A program made the position numbers and the translations under genes. Below the pieces are notes generated by a model. It worked only from the letters and a program-made list of their open reading frames with translations, was not told where the DNA came from and made no database searches. From Haloterrigena alkaliphila (lineage in GTDB: Archaea > Halobacteriota > Halobacteria > Halobacteriales > Natrialbaceae), in NCBI RefSeq assembly GCF_017352155.2, contig NZ_CP071462.1, positions 2,728,001 to 2,792,000 on the forward strand: a stretch of DNA of 64,000 nucleotides, in the 5' to 3' direction. Shown piece after piece: positions 16,360 through 24,679 of this stretch (position 1 is the first letter of the stretch; each line of letters begins with the position of its first letter).

Positions 16360-16989
16360 CTAGTACGTCAGTTTCAGGTCGCCGGTGTCGCCCCAGCGCT
16401 CGAGTCGATCCTCGCCGACCCCGTACTCGATGCTGTAGTCGCGCTCGACGGTCCAGCCCTCGTCGCCGAGGTGGTCGGCGACCGCCCGGGCCGCGTCGCC
16501 GTAGTGGTCGCCCCGGTGAAAGTGCGAGGAACTGGGGTCGAAGACGTCCAGGTGGGCGTGGATCGCCACCCGGTCGTCGTCGACGTCCCAGACGTGAACG
16601 TGGGTCCACTCGTCGCCCAGTCGCGGTCGCCGCACCGAGTAGTCCGGCGGAACGAGTCGCTCGCGCTCGCGGTCCCACGCCCGCGCGGTCGCGTCGGGGA
16701 ACACGCGCGTCCACTCGAGGTTCGAGAAGCCAGCGAAGGCGTCCTCGACCGTCGCCAGCGCCGCGCCGTCGCTCGAGTCGCGCGCGTGGACGTTGATCGG
16801 AAGGACGGGGTTCCACTCCCCGTCGCCGTCGGGCTTGTAGAGACAGCGCGGATAGTCGCCCTCGCGGTCGGCGTCGACGACGGCCTCGGCGGGCGACTCC
16901 TGTGCCCCCGCGAGGCCCGCGCTCGCCCCGACCGCGACCGCACTCCCGATACCCGCCATCGCTTCGCGTCTGGTCAGGTCCGGCGTCAC
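16360..16989 (-). CDS. Tat-exported hypothetical protein
   Basis: A 209-residue protein with a clear twin-arginine signal (TRREAMAGIGSAVAVGASAG, then LAGAQ), so it is exported folded across the membrane. There is no lipobox cysteine. The mature part is about 180 residues with many Trp, His and Asp residues (EWTHVHVWDVDDDRVAIHAH) and no motif I can name. It ends at 16360, next to the hairpin cluster. A secreted enzyme is possible, but nothing in the sequence proves it. Confidence 0.75.
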   Translation of the reverse strand: MTPDLTRREAMAGIGSAVAVGASAGLAGAQESPAEAVVDADREGDYPRCLYKPDGDGEWNPVLPINVHARDSSDGAALATVEDAFAGFSNLEWTRVFPDATARAWDRERERLVPPDYSVRRPRLGDEWTHVHVWDVDDDRVAIHAHLDVFDPSSSHFHRGDHYGDAARAVADHLGDEGWTVERDYSIEYGVGEDRLERWGDTGDLKLTY

Positions 16990-17164
16990 GGCCGCTCACC
17001 GACGGCAACCGGCGCGTCGAGTACCGTTTCGTCGTATCGATTCGGCGTCACGACGGTCCGTTGGCCTACACTCGAGACAAGCGTTCGGCCTGAACGTTCG
17101 TGGTCGCCCGTTCGGCCTATGCGACTGCAGCGCGCTCGAGCGGGTCCCGTCGCTTCAGGCGGTT

Positions 17165-17509
17165 TCAGGGACCGATGCCCTCGACGGGGACCTCCGTCTC
17201 GCAGTTGGGACACGACGCGTGCTCGTCCCCGCCGGTGTAGGTCCAGGTTTTGCCGCACTCGTGGCAGGTCAACTCGACGCCGTCCGACGACTCCGCTCCG
17301 CTCCCGGTCCCGCCGGCGTCGGTTCGCGCGTTGCGAACCCGCGACAGGACGGTCGCGGCGGCGTCCAGATCGGTGTCCCCGAGAGGGACGGCGTGTTCGC
17401 GGTCGTCGGTGACGAACCAGTAGTCCGTCGATTCGCTCTCTTCGGCCGCGACGACCGCGTACCGGCCCTCGCTGGCGATCGGCTCTCCGTCGGCGCTCGC
17501 GTCGTTCAT
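17165..17509 (-). CDS. Small zinc-ribbon protein
   Basis: A 114-residue protein whose C-terminus has two CxxC pairs, CHECGKTW and CPNCETEV, separated by about 15 residues, the pattern of a single zinc ribbon. The N-terminal 60 residues contain a compact segment RYAVVAAEESESTDYWFVTD. It starts at ATG 17509 (MNDASADGEPIASE); a longer reading upstream has no support. Such haloarchaeal zinc ribbons usually have unknown roles in protein or nucleic acid binding. It is divergent from the Gly/Met-rich gene. Confidence 0.72.
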   Translation of the reverse strand: MNDASADGEPIASEGRYAVVAAEESESTDYWFVTDDREHAVPLGDTDLDAAATVLSRVRNARTDAGGTGSGAESSDGVELTCHECGKTWTYTGGDEHASCPNCETEVPVEGIGP

Positions 17510-17681
17510 ACGGGCGCTTCCGTCCCGACCGGGTTCCGTCTTCTGCAAGCGATACCAGCGTCGATGGTCCCAGAGCCAGCCCGGGACCCGCGTCCGGACG
17601 AGACGACTCGTCCCGCCGACTGGCCGCTACCCGGTTCGAAACATGGCAATCCTTTTCCGCGGCCGTCCAGAATCCGATGGT

Positions 17682-18053
17682 ATGACGGACGAAAACGAAT
17701 CCAACGGCGAAGCGGACGACGGCGAGGAGAAGTCCTTCCGCGAGCGAGTCGAAGAGATTCGAGAGAAGCGCGCCGAAGAAGGCGACGGCGAGGGCGAGCC
17801 GCCCGAGAGCCCGTTCGGCGGTGGCGGCGGCCCAGGCGGCATGGGCGGCGGCGGCAACCCCTTCGCGCAGATGATGGGCGGCATGATGGGCGGCGGCCCC
17901 GGCGGTCCCGGCGGCATGGGCGGCGGTCCCGGCGGCCGCGGCGAAGAGGTCGGGAACGAAGAACTCGTGCAGGAAGTTCGCCAGCTCCGCGACGAGATGC
18001 GCGACCAGACGCGCGCGCTCAAGCGGATCGCCGACGCGCTCGAGGATCGGTAA
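17682..18053 (+). CDS. Gly/Met-rich low-complexity protein with flanking charged helices
   Basis: A 123-residue protein with three parts: an acidic helical N-terminus (ERVEEIREKRAEEGDGEGE), a middle of about 45 residues made almost only of Gly, Met and Pro (such as MMGGMMGGGPGGPGGMGGG), and a charged C-terminal helix (VQEVRQLRDEMRDQTRALKR) likely to form a coiled coil. No membrane helix or enzyme motif is seen. The ATG at 17682 is preferred over one 13 codons upstream because the T-rich stretch near 17655 would then be 27 bases ahead. Function unknown; the tract could drive self-association. Confidence 0.65.
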   Translation: MTDENESNGEADDGEEKSFRERVEEIREKRAEEGDGEGEPPESPFGGGGGPGGMGGGGNPFAQMMGGMMGGGPGGPGGMGGGPGGRGEEVGNEELVQEVRQLRDEMRDQTRALKRIADALEDR

Positions 18054-18175
18054 CGACCGTTCCGTTCGCTCGATTTTTCGGATTACCAGCCCGGTAGCGT
18101 CGCGATTCGCGATCGATCGTCGCCGGTCGCTCGTGGCTGCCGATCGGAGACCGCGGGCCGGCGCCCGTCTCGGCC

Positions 18176-19003
18176 TCACTCGACGTGGCTGCTCAGGCGT
18201 TCGCGGAACGTTTCGTACAGTGTCGTTACCGACCAGCGACCGACGATGCGGTCGGAGGCGACGACGCAGACGACCGCGAGGATGAGTCCGCCGATGACGT
18301 CGATCCCCCAGTGGATACCCAGATACATCGTCGAGATGATGACGCTGACCGCGAAGACGACCGAGACGGGGAACCAGTTCGGATACTCCGACCGGGTCTG
18401 ATAGGCGAACATGGCGACGGTCGCGGACAGCGAGGTGTGCAGCGAGGGGAAGACGTTGGTGTTGCGGTTGACCTCGCGGGTGAGGTGCTGGGCCTCCGGG
18501 TTCACGTTGTACAGGATCGTCGGCAGTTCGGGCATGAAGTTCCGCGGTCCGTAGGCGATGACGAGCGCGTAGATGACGACCCCGATCGCGTAGTTGAGCG
18601 AGTAGGCCGTCAGCAGCCGTCGAAACGGTCGGGTGTTCGACAGGGCGAAGTACGCGATCGGCGGGAAGATCAGCAGGAACGCGTAGCCATAGATGTACGT
18701 AAACGAGAAGTACAACGTCACGTCCTCCGAGGCGATCGCCTGGAAGATCAGGACGAACTCCCCCTCGATCGAGCGGATCGTCCGGGTCATGTAGACGCCG
18801 ATATCCGGCTGATTGTCCCGCATAATACGGTTGAAGACCAGGACGCACGCAAGGACGGCGAGAACTGGCGCAGAGACTCGAACTCGGGACAGCCACTCCC
18901 TCTGCGTCTGCTCGAGGCGGTCGCGGCCGATGAATACGGCTGTGGAGAGAACCACCATGAGGCCGACGACGATCGCTACCTGCGTCAGAATGTCGCTGAG
19001 CAT
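18176..19003 (-). CDS. PAP2/Aur1-type membrane phosphatase or phosphotransferase
   Basis: A 275-residue integral membrane protein with about six helices. The PAP2 catalytic motifs are visible: VFPSLHTSLS near residue 187 and YLGIHWGIDVIGG near 233, giving the His and Asp of the active site. This subgroup (PAP2_3, inositolphosphotransferase-like) removes or transfers phosphate on lipid substrates at the outer membrane face. ATG 19003 shares its first base with the TGA stop of the binding-protein gene upstream (TGATG), so translation is probably coupled. The actual substrate is unknown. Confidence 0.85.
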   Translation of the reverse strand: MLSDILTQVAIVVGLMVVLSTAVFIGRDRLEQTQREWLSRVRVSAPVLAVLACVLVFNRIMRDNQPDIGVYMTRTIRSIEGEFVLIFQAIASEDVTLYFSFTYIYGYAFLLIFPPIAYFALSNTRPFRRLLTAYSLNYAIGVVIYALVIAYGPRNFMPELPTILYNVNPEAQHLTREVNRNTNVFPSLHTSLSATVAMFAYQTRSEYPNWFPVSVVFAVSVIISTMYLGIHWGIDVIGGLILAVVCVVASDRIVGRWSVTTLYETFRERLSSHVE

Positions 19004-20814
19004 CAGTATTTCCTCAGCACCCGTCCCTCGTCGTCGATGGGATAGCCCGCGGATTCGAACGCAGCGCGGGCTGCTTCGACGTTGAGCGTTCCGTCGCTGC
19101 CGGCGAACGGTGTCACGGGGTCCTCCCCGTCCCACGCGAGGTCGTCGGGCGTCCACTCGTCGGTCAAGGGCGTCGCCAGCGGCTGTGCGTGACCGTGGAA
19201 GACCTCGTCGACCAGCCACTGCGTATCGATCGCCTGACACACGGCGCGGCGGAAGTGGAGGTTACTGCACGGCGGGCGGCGCGTATTGAACCCAACGTGG
19301 AAGAACGTCCACGACGGCGAGTCCAGCCGTTCGATGTCGGAATCGTCGGGGATCCCCCTGATCGTGGACGACGCGAGCATCGAGGCCGTGACGTCTCCGT
19401 TCCCGCTCTCGATGCGGTTGATCGACGACGCGCTTCCGGTGTCGACGGTAAACCGGAGTTCCTCGGCGAGGGGCGCGCGAAGGTGATCGGCCTCGGCGTC
19501 CTCGCGCAGCGTGAAGTGGTCGTCGAACCGCTCGAGTAACACGTGGCTCCGTTCTTCCCGCTCGGCGAGCCGGTATGGGCCGCTGCCGATCGGCGGGACC
19601 GAATTGGAGGTGACGAGTCCCCACCGACCCTGCGGTGCCGTGAACTCGTCGAGGTCGTCGATCCGGTTCTCGAGTTCCTCGCGCCAGATGTGACGGGGGA
19701 AGATCGGCACCGTAAACGCGCGTTTGGCGACCTCGGTGCTGGCGTCGAACGTGAACCGGAGCGTCCGCTCGTCCACGATTTCGACGTCCTCGACGGCGCT
19801 CGTGTGGCCGCGATAGCGCGGCGGCGGCGACGGATGCTGGGCCTGTCCGAGTGCGGTGTCCGCGAGGAATCGATACGTGAAAAAGACGTCGTTCGCGGTG
19901 ACCGTCCGGGGCGTGTTCGGTTCATCGTCGTGGAACCGACAGTCCTCTCGGAGCGTAACCGTCGCGGTCGTTCCGGGCGAGTCGTCCGACTCGTCCGAGG
20001 CGGGTTCGAACTCCCAGGATTCCGCGAGCCACGCTGTTACCTCGCCGTCGACGACGGTTCCAAGCGAGTCGTACAGCAGGTCGACGACCGTCCCCCGATC
20101 TCGAGTCGTCGCCGAAAGGGGGTTGAGGTTCTGCGACGCGCGCGCGTCGGTGACGAGTGCGTTCAGTCGGTCGGTGTCGGAGACCGGATCGAGGCCGAGA
20201 TAGGCGCTTCGCGTGGGGAAGAGCGTCTCGTCCCAGCCCTCGAATCGATCGGTTCTGGCGATTCGAACCTCGTCGGGCCGGCAAATCGGTTGAAACGGTT
20301 TTTCGTTGGCGATTCCGTCCAATACCTCTGCGATGTCGCGCCGTCGATCCTCACCGTCGGCCCGACGCTGGTCCTCCAGGAGGGAATCGAACGACCATCT
20401 ATCGAATCCGAAGGGGTTCTGCCAGCCGGATTCGGTGGCGTACGTGGAGTGGAGGGCCTCGTAGAGGAAGTCGGGATCGTAGTCCGCGGGGTGGCGGCCG
20501 ACGTAGATGTCGAAATCGTGGTCGATCAGGACCTTCTCCAGGAAGTCCGCGGGCGAACGCATCGTGAGACTGGCGTTGATACCGATCTCTTTGAGGTTGC
20601 GCTCGAGATGGCGGGCGATCTGAACGGTCTCGGGGCCGGCGTCGCCGGGAACCGTGACGATGGAGAGCGACATGTGCTCGTTTCCGTCACCGTTGACGAC
20701 GCTCTGCACCGACTCGACACACCCGCTCAACGAGAGCGAAAGCCCGGCCGCACCGGCGGCCAGGACGGAGCGGCGATCGACGCCGTCAGTCGGATCAGTT
20801 GGATTGCATTTCAT
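19003..20814 (-). CDS. ABC-type oligopeptide/nickel-class substrate-binding lipoprotein (SBP_bac_5)
   Basis: A 603-residue secreted binding protein. The N-terminus has a twin-arginine pair (DRRSVLAAGAAG) and a lipobox LSGC, so it is Tat-exported and lipid-anchored. The body has the family 5 binding-protein features: a TVTLREDCRFHD strand, DVFFTYRFLAD, LRFTFD and FRRAVCQAIDTQWL near the end. Residues 48-175 form an unusual repeat-like extra domain that also looks like part of this fold. No permease or ATPase is adjacent; instead the PAP2 protein follows with a one-base overlap. The AT-rich TATATAAC element near 20842-20850 serves as promoter. Confidence 0.85.
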   Translation of the reverse strand: MKCNPTDPTDGVDRRSVLAAGAAGLSLSLSGCVESVQSVVNGDGNEHMSLSIVTVPGDAGPETVQIARHLERNLKEIGINASLTMRSPADFLEKVLIDHDFDIYVGRHPADYDPDFLYEALHSTYATESGWQNPFGFDRWSFDSLLEDQRRADGEDRRRDIAEVLDGIANEKPFQPICRPDEVRIARTDRFEGWDETLFPTRSAYLGLDPVSDTDRLNALVTDARASQNLNPLSATTRDRGTVVDLLYDSLGTVVDGEVTAWLAESWEFEPASDESDDSPGTTATVTLREDCRFHDDEPNTPRTVTANDVFFTYRFLADTALGQAQHPSPPPRYRGHTSAVEDVEIVDERTLRFTFDASTEVAKRAFTVPIFPRHIWREELENRIDDLDEFTAPQGRWGLVTSNSVPPIGSGPYRLAEREERSHVLLERFDDHFTLREDAEADHLRAPLAEELRFTVDTGSASSINRIESGNGDVTASMLASSTIRGIPDDSDIERLDSPSWTFFHVGFNTRRPPCSNLHFRRAVCQAIDTQWLVDEVFHGHAQPLATPLTDEWTPDDLAWDGEDPVTPFAGSDGTLNVEAARAAFESAGYPIDDEGRVLRKY

Positions 20815-21099
20815 TCAGTCTATTACACCTCTTTGTTGTTGATATATAACAATATTGCGTACTACGATCGGCTATGGGGCATCGTCAAAAACTTTTCCAA
20901 TCGCCCATATATACCCCACGATTGACGGCCCTGGCCAAAAATCAGCCCGAACGACGACGAGAGGCGTTGTTATCGAGGGTTCTCGGTCGACGCCGTTCGG
21001 GTCGATTCGATCGGTGAGCCGTGGTTGTCGGTCCGTGGAGGCCGCCCCGCGGAGCCCTGAGAACGCAACATCAATAGGCGAACCACCGCAAGACGGAGT

Positions 21100-21378
21100 A
21101 TGGACGTCGCCGCCGAGCGAATCGACCGCCTCCACGAGCTGGCTCGAGCGGCAACAGCGGACGACGACTACGACCGAGCGCGGTACTACGTCCGCCTCGC
21201 GCGTCGCATCGCCGAACGGAACCGGCTCACGCTCCCCCGCGAGTTTCGGCGGTTCGCCTGCGATCGCTGTGACGCGTACCTCCGGCCCGGACGGAACGCT
21301 CGCGTCAGGCTCCGGGACGGCCACGTCGTGATCACCTGTGACTGCGGGGCCCACGCGAGGTACCCCTACGAGGACTGA
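21100..21378 (+). CDS. rnp4: RNase P protein component 4
   Basis: Archaeal RNase P subunit (homologue of eukaryotic Rpp21/Rpr2) that helps the catalytic RNA mature the 5' ends of tRNAs. The 92-residue protein has an N-terminal helical pair (MDVAAERIDRLHELARAAT; YYVRLARRIAERNRLTLP) and a zinc site from Cys54, Cys57, Cys80 and Cys82. The second pair is CDC rather than the usual CxxC, which is a slight deviation. A YhbY-type RNA-binding protein and an MscS channel follow on the same strand. Confidence 0.9.
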   Translation: MDVAAERIDRLHELARAATADDDYDRARYYVRLARRIAERNRLTLPREFRRFACDRCDAYLRPGRNARVRLRDGHVVITCDCGAHARYPYED

Positions 21379-21500
21379 GTGACCGGCCGCCACCGACGAC
21401 TGAGTGGTCGACCGCCGCTATCGGACCCGTCGGCGATGGACCTGGGAAGCGGAATTCCGATTCGAGAAGATACAAACGGCTCGGTTCGCTATCGACGGGT

Positions 21501-21749
21501 ATGGATACCCAGAAACTCAAGCAGGAGGCACACGATCTCGACGTCACCGTCTGGGTCGGCAAGAGCGGCGTCGAATCGGTCGTCGACGAACTCGACGACC
21601 AGCTTTCGACCCGAGAACTCGTGAAGGTCAAATTCCTCCGCGCGGCCCGCGCGGGCAGTTCCACCGAGGAGAAGGCGGCCGATCTCGCGGATCGGGTCGG
21701 CGCCGAACTGATCGAGACGCGCGGGCACACTGCGGTGTTGTATCGATGA
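21501..21749 (+). CDS. YhbY family RNA-binding (CRM domain) protein
   Basis: An 82-residue single CRM-domain protein, beginning MDTQKLKQEAHDLDVTVWVG and containing KSGVESVVDELDDQLSTREL and VKVKFLRAA. CRM domains bind structured RNA and in bacteria associate with ribosome precursors; in archaea the genes sit beside RNase P and ribosome functions, as here. Its TGA stop (21747-21749) overlaps the ATG of the next gene in ATGA, so the two are translationally coupled. Confidence 0.9.
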   Translation: MDTQKLKQEAHDLDVTVWVGKSGVESVVDELDDQLSTRELVKVKFLRAARAGSSTEEKAADLADRVGAELIETRGHTAVLYR

Positions 21750-22678
21750 CCGGCGGCCCCAGTTCGATCGTGCTCCAGGCCGACGAACTGGGTCCGATCG
21801 GTCGCGGACTCGAGGCGCTAGATATTCCGTACGTCGGGCCGACCGTCGCCGGGAGCGTCGCGAGCGTGATCCGGTTCGTCCTCGCGTTCGCCGCGATCTG
21901 GGTGATCGGTCGTCTGGTCGTGGTGCCCCTGGTCCGGCGGGCCCTCGACGGGCGCGACCTCGACGACCACGCGAAGAAGCCGCTGTTGCGGCTGACGACG
22001 TTCGGGATGCTGTTCGTCGCCGTCGCCATCGCCTTCGGCTTCGCCGGCTTCGGAAACTTCCTCGTTTCGATGGCCGGCATCGCGGCGGCCGGGGCGCTCG
22101 CCGTCGGCCTGGCGATGCAGAACGTCATCTCGAACTTCGTCGCCGGCGTCTTCATCTACGTCGACAAGCCGTTTCGCATCGGCGACTGGATCGAGTGGGA
22201 CGACGGGACCTACTCGGGGGTCGTCGAGGACATCAGCCTCCGGGTGACCAGGGTGCGCACGTTCGACAACGAACTCCTGACGGTGCCGAACTCGAGTCTC
22301 ACCGATAGCGTCCTCAAGAACCCGGTCGACGGCGACAAACTCCGACTGAAGTTCGTCTTCGGAATCGGCTACGGCGACGACATCGAGAAGGCCACCGATA
22401 TCATCGTCGACGAGGCCGAGCGCCACCCCGACATCATGGACGATCCAGGGCCGTCGGTCCGACTGACGGAACTCGGTGACTCCGACGTCGGGCTCCAGTC
22501 GCGGTTCTGGATCGCGAACCCCTCGCGGGCCGACTTCGTGCGGATTCGCGGCGAGTACGTCACGAGCGTCAAACAGCGCTTCGACGAGGAGGGGATCGAC
22601 ATCCCCTACCCCGTCCGCACGCTCGAGGGCGGGCTCACGCTCGAAGACAGGCCGAGTATCGGTCAGCCGGCAGAATAA
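21746..22678 (+). CDS. MscS-type mechanosensitive channel
   Basis: A 310-residue small-conductance mechanosensitive channel subunit. Three hydrophobic helices occur in the first 130 residues; the third, GIAAAGALAVGLAMQNVISN, is the pore-lining helix typical of MscS. The beta domain follows (FRIGDWIEWDDGTYSGVVED), with the mixed alpha/beta C-terminus after it. It should open during hypo-osmotic shock to release solutes, a relevant job for an organism that accumulates salt. Start ATG at 21746 overlaps the YhbY stop by ATGA; the longer upstream frame is not supported. Confidence 0.9.
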   Translation: MTGGPSSIVLQADELGPIGRGLEALDIPYVGPTVAGSVASVIRFVLAFAAIWVIGRLVVVPLVRRALDGRDLDDHAKKPLLRLTTFGMLFVAVAIAFGFAGFGNFLVSMAGIAAAGALAVGLAMQNVISNFVAGVFIYVDKPFRIGDWIEWDDGTYSGVVEDISLRVTRVRTFDNELLTVPNSSLTDSVLKNPVDGDKLRLKFVFGIGYGDDIEKATDIIVDEAERHPDIMDDPGPSVRLTELGDSDVGLQSRFWIANPSRADFVRIRGEYVTSVKQRFDEEGIDIPYPVRTLEGGLTLEDRPSIGQPAE

Positions 22679-22730
22679 GGCGACGAGCACCGAGCGGTTT
22701 CAACGTACACCGCGCCTCCCACAGTCGGCG

Positions 22731-23528
22731 CTACCACTCCTCGACGGTCACGTTTTCCGGCGGGTCGAAGGCGAACCGATCGTCCTCGAGACCGCTGTTG
22801 AACGTCACCGATTCGAATTTCTCGATCATCACGTGGCGGGTGCCCGCTGGTCCCTCGAAGACCAGTTTCTCCTTGAGCGGGTAGTCGAATTCCGCGTCGA
22901 TCCAGATCGTCTGCTCGACGACGGTGAGTTCGTCTTCCGGATCGATCGTCTCGAGGGCGTAGACGTACTCGGTGTCCCCGACGAGGACCGAGAGTCCCTC
23001 CGTGACCACCTCGTCTTTCGCATCGACGTCGAGGACGTGGGCCTCGCGGTCCGCGATTTCCGCCGTCCCCTGATACTCGAGGTCGTACAGCTCGCGTTGC
23101 TCCGCGGCCATGTCGGCGCGACTCTCGCGGACGGACGCGTCTTCGAACGGCTCCTCGAACTCGGTGTACTGGGCGACCCCGGCGTCGGGGTAGTACCACC
23201 ACTTCGTGGTCGCGTTCGAGACGTAGACGTCGCCGACGCGGTCGGGGTTCGACGCCTCGAGGACTTCGTCCCGGTAGTCGACGTAAGGACGTTCGGCCAT
23301 GCGGACGCGTTCGACGACCGACCGGTCGCCGTCGGTCACCTCGGTCCGCATCTCGCCGCTAACGTCCTCGAGATCGTCGCTGTGGACGAACGCGCCCTCG
23401 AAGACGGCTTCCGGATCGGGGTCGTCGGCGTCGCCCGGCGCCCCCTCGCCGGACGGGACGCCGACGCAGCCGCCGAGGACGATCAGCGCGAGCAGGCAGC
23501 ACAGCGCCGCGAATCGGCGAGGTTGCAT
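22731..23528 (-). CDS. LolA-like lipoprotein
   Basis: A 265-residue lipoprotein. The N-terminus MQPRRFAALCCLLALIVLGG is followed by Cys in a lipobox (LGGC), giving a lipid anchor. The mature protein has the LolA/LppX outer-membrane-carrier-like pattern: VSGEMRTEVTDGDRSVVERV, WWYYPDAGVAQY, then a strand-rich body ending NSGLEDDRFAFDPPENVTVE. Archaea lack an outer membrane, so carriage of lipids is not implied; many haloarchaea have such genes with unknown function. It converges on mscS with about 50 bases between them. Confidence 0.8.
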   Translation of the reverse strand: MQPRRFAALCCLLALIVLGGCVGVPSGEGAPGDADDPDPEAVFEGAFVHSDDLEDVSGEMRTEVTDGDRSVVERVRMAERPYVDYRDEVLEASNPDRVGDVYVSNATTKWWYYPDAGVAQYTEFEEPFEDASVRESRADMAAEQRELYDLEYQGTAEIADREAHVLDVDAKDEVVTEGLSVLVGDTEYVYALETIDPEDELTVVEQTIWIDAEFDYPLKEKLVFEGPAGTRHVMIEKFESVTFNSGLEDDRFAFDPPENVTVEEW

Positions 23529-23644
23529 AGGAGTAGTCAGCCGGTTAGACAGTACTAAGCGTTTTCATCCTCGAACCGAAACGATCCGGCTCGGACCCGA
23601 ATCGGTCCGGAACGCCAGTTTTTTGCGCGGCGACCGCTCAGCAC

Positions 23645-24505
23645 GTGCATACCCACGACGACGCGGGCCGCGACCGGGAATCGACTCGACGATCCGCGGC
23701 CGCGTTGCCCGAGGAGAACTTCCCGATGTTGACAACGAACACCGTCGCCCGTGCCGGACTGGACGCGATCGCGCTGAAGCCCGCCGAGTGCGACGTCTCG
23801 GCCGCGAGCGCGCTGCCGGTCGAGACGATCGCGATCGACTACGAGGGTCGCGAGCACCTCCCCGCCCGCGAGACCCTTCGCGCCCTCTCGAACGAAGCCG
23901 CGGTCTACCTCACGACGCCGGTCCGGGCCGACGGCTTCGATCCGCTGGGCGACGACTCGCTGGTCGCGGAACTACCCGATTCGGTGGGGCGGGTCCTCGT
24001 CGCCGGCCACCCCGCCTACCTCACCTCGGACGAACGCGAGCGGGCCGTCGCCCCCCGACTCGGTGCGGCCCTCGAGCGCGACCCGGACGCCTGGGTCGGC
24101 ACCGAGAGCGTCGAACGGATCGCGATGGCCACGGGCGCGACCCAGTACGAACTGCTCTCCCGGACTACCCACCGCGACCTGCGGGCGCTGCGGGCGGCCG
24201 GCTTCGACGGCGGCGTCGCCGTCTACGCGCCGACGGTGCTGACCGACGACGAGGACCGAATCCTCGAGGCCGTCGGGGACTACGTCGCCCGGCGGCGCCC
24301 CGTCGCGGAGGCGTTACCCGCGGGCGCCGCGACGGACGCGAGCGCGACCGGACGCGCTCGAGAGGTCTTGCTCGCCGCGGCGACGGACTACGCGCTCGTC
24401 GGCACTGCAGACGAGGTCCGCGAGCAGACCGACGCCGTCCGCGAGGCCGGCGCGGCGACGGTCGTCGGCTACCCCGCACAGGGTCTCGAACCGTTTCTCG
24501 AGTGA
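23645..24505 (+). CDS. Luciferase-like (TIM-barrel) conserved haloarchaeal protein
   Basis: A 286-residue protein whose main part begins at residue 28 (MLTTNTVARAGLDAIALKPA). The C-terminus, DYALVGTADEVREQTDAVRE then AGAATVVGYPAQGLEP, looks like the end of bacterial-luciferase-like flavin monooxygenases, where a GT-x-EEV-x-EQ helix closes the barrel. The typical flavin-binding segments of that family are not clear, so activity is uncertain. The start may be 23645 (ATG) or the ATG at 23726. It is divergent from the LolA-like gene. Confidence 0.72.
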   Translation: MHTHDDAGRDRESTRRSAAALPEENFPMLTTNTVARAGLDAIALKPAECDVSAASALPVETIAIDYEGREHLPARETLRALSNEAAVYLTTPVRADGFDPLGDDSLVAELPDSVGRVLVAGHPAYLTSDERERAVAPRLGAALERDPDAWVGTESVERIAMATGATQYELLSRTTHRDLRALRAAGFDGGVAVYAPTVLTDDEDRILEAVGDYVARRRPVAEALPAGAATDASATGRAREVLLAAATDYALVGTADEVREQTDAVREAGAATVVGYPAQGLEPFLE

Positions 24506-24601
24506 CCGCTCGCGGATGAGCGGCGCCGCCTGCAGTCTCGATCAGTCTCCGTCGATCGACAACCACCCAGAGGTAAGTGCCCGCCACCCCCAGTAGCCGC
24601 T

Positions 24602-24679
24602 ATGACGAGTTTCGTTCGGGCCATCGACGGTCGAGTACAGCGCCGGACGGCCGGCGGATCGGAGCGTGATCGGCGATGA
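24602..24679 (+). CDS. Possible 25-codon upstream ORF coupled to the FAD oxidoreductase
   Basis: An ATG at 24602 opens a 25-residue basic peptide (MTSFVRAIDGRVQRRTAGGS, then ERDRR). Its TGA at 24677-24679 overlaps the ATG of the oxidoreductase at 24676 in the sequence ATGA. A TAAGTG-like box lies about 27 bases before the ATG. The ATGA overlap is what a translationally coupled leader would show, but it could also be chance. No homology is known to me. Confidence 0.4.
   Translation: MTSFVRAIDGRVQRRTAGGSERDRR

Noticed and set aside
20872-21393. Minus-strand frame of 173 codons across rnp4
   Set aside because: It is antisense to rnp4, which has clear family features, and shows no domain of its own.
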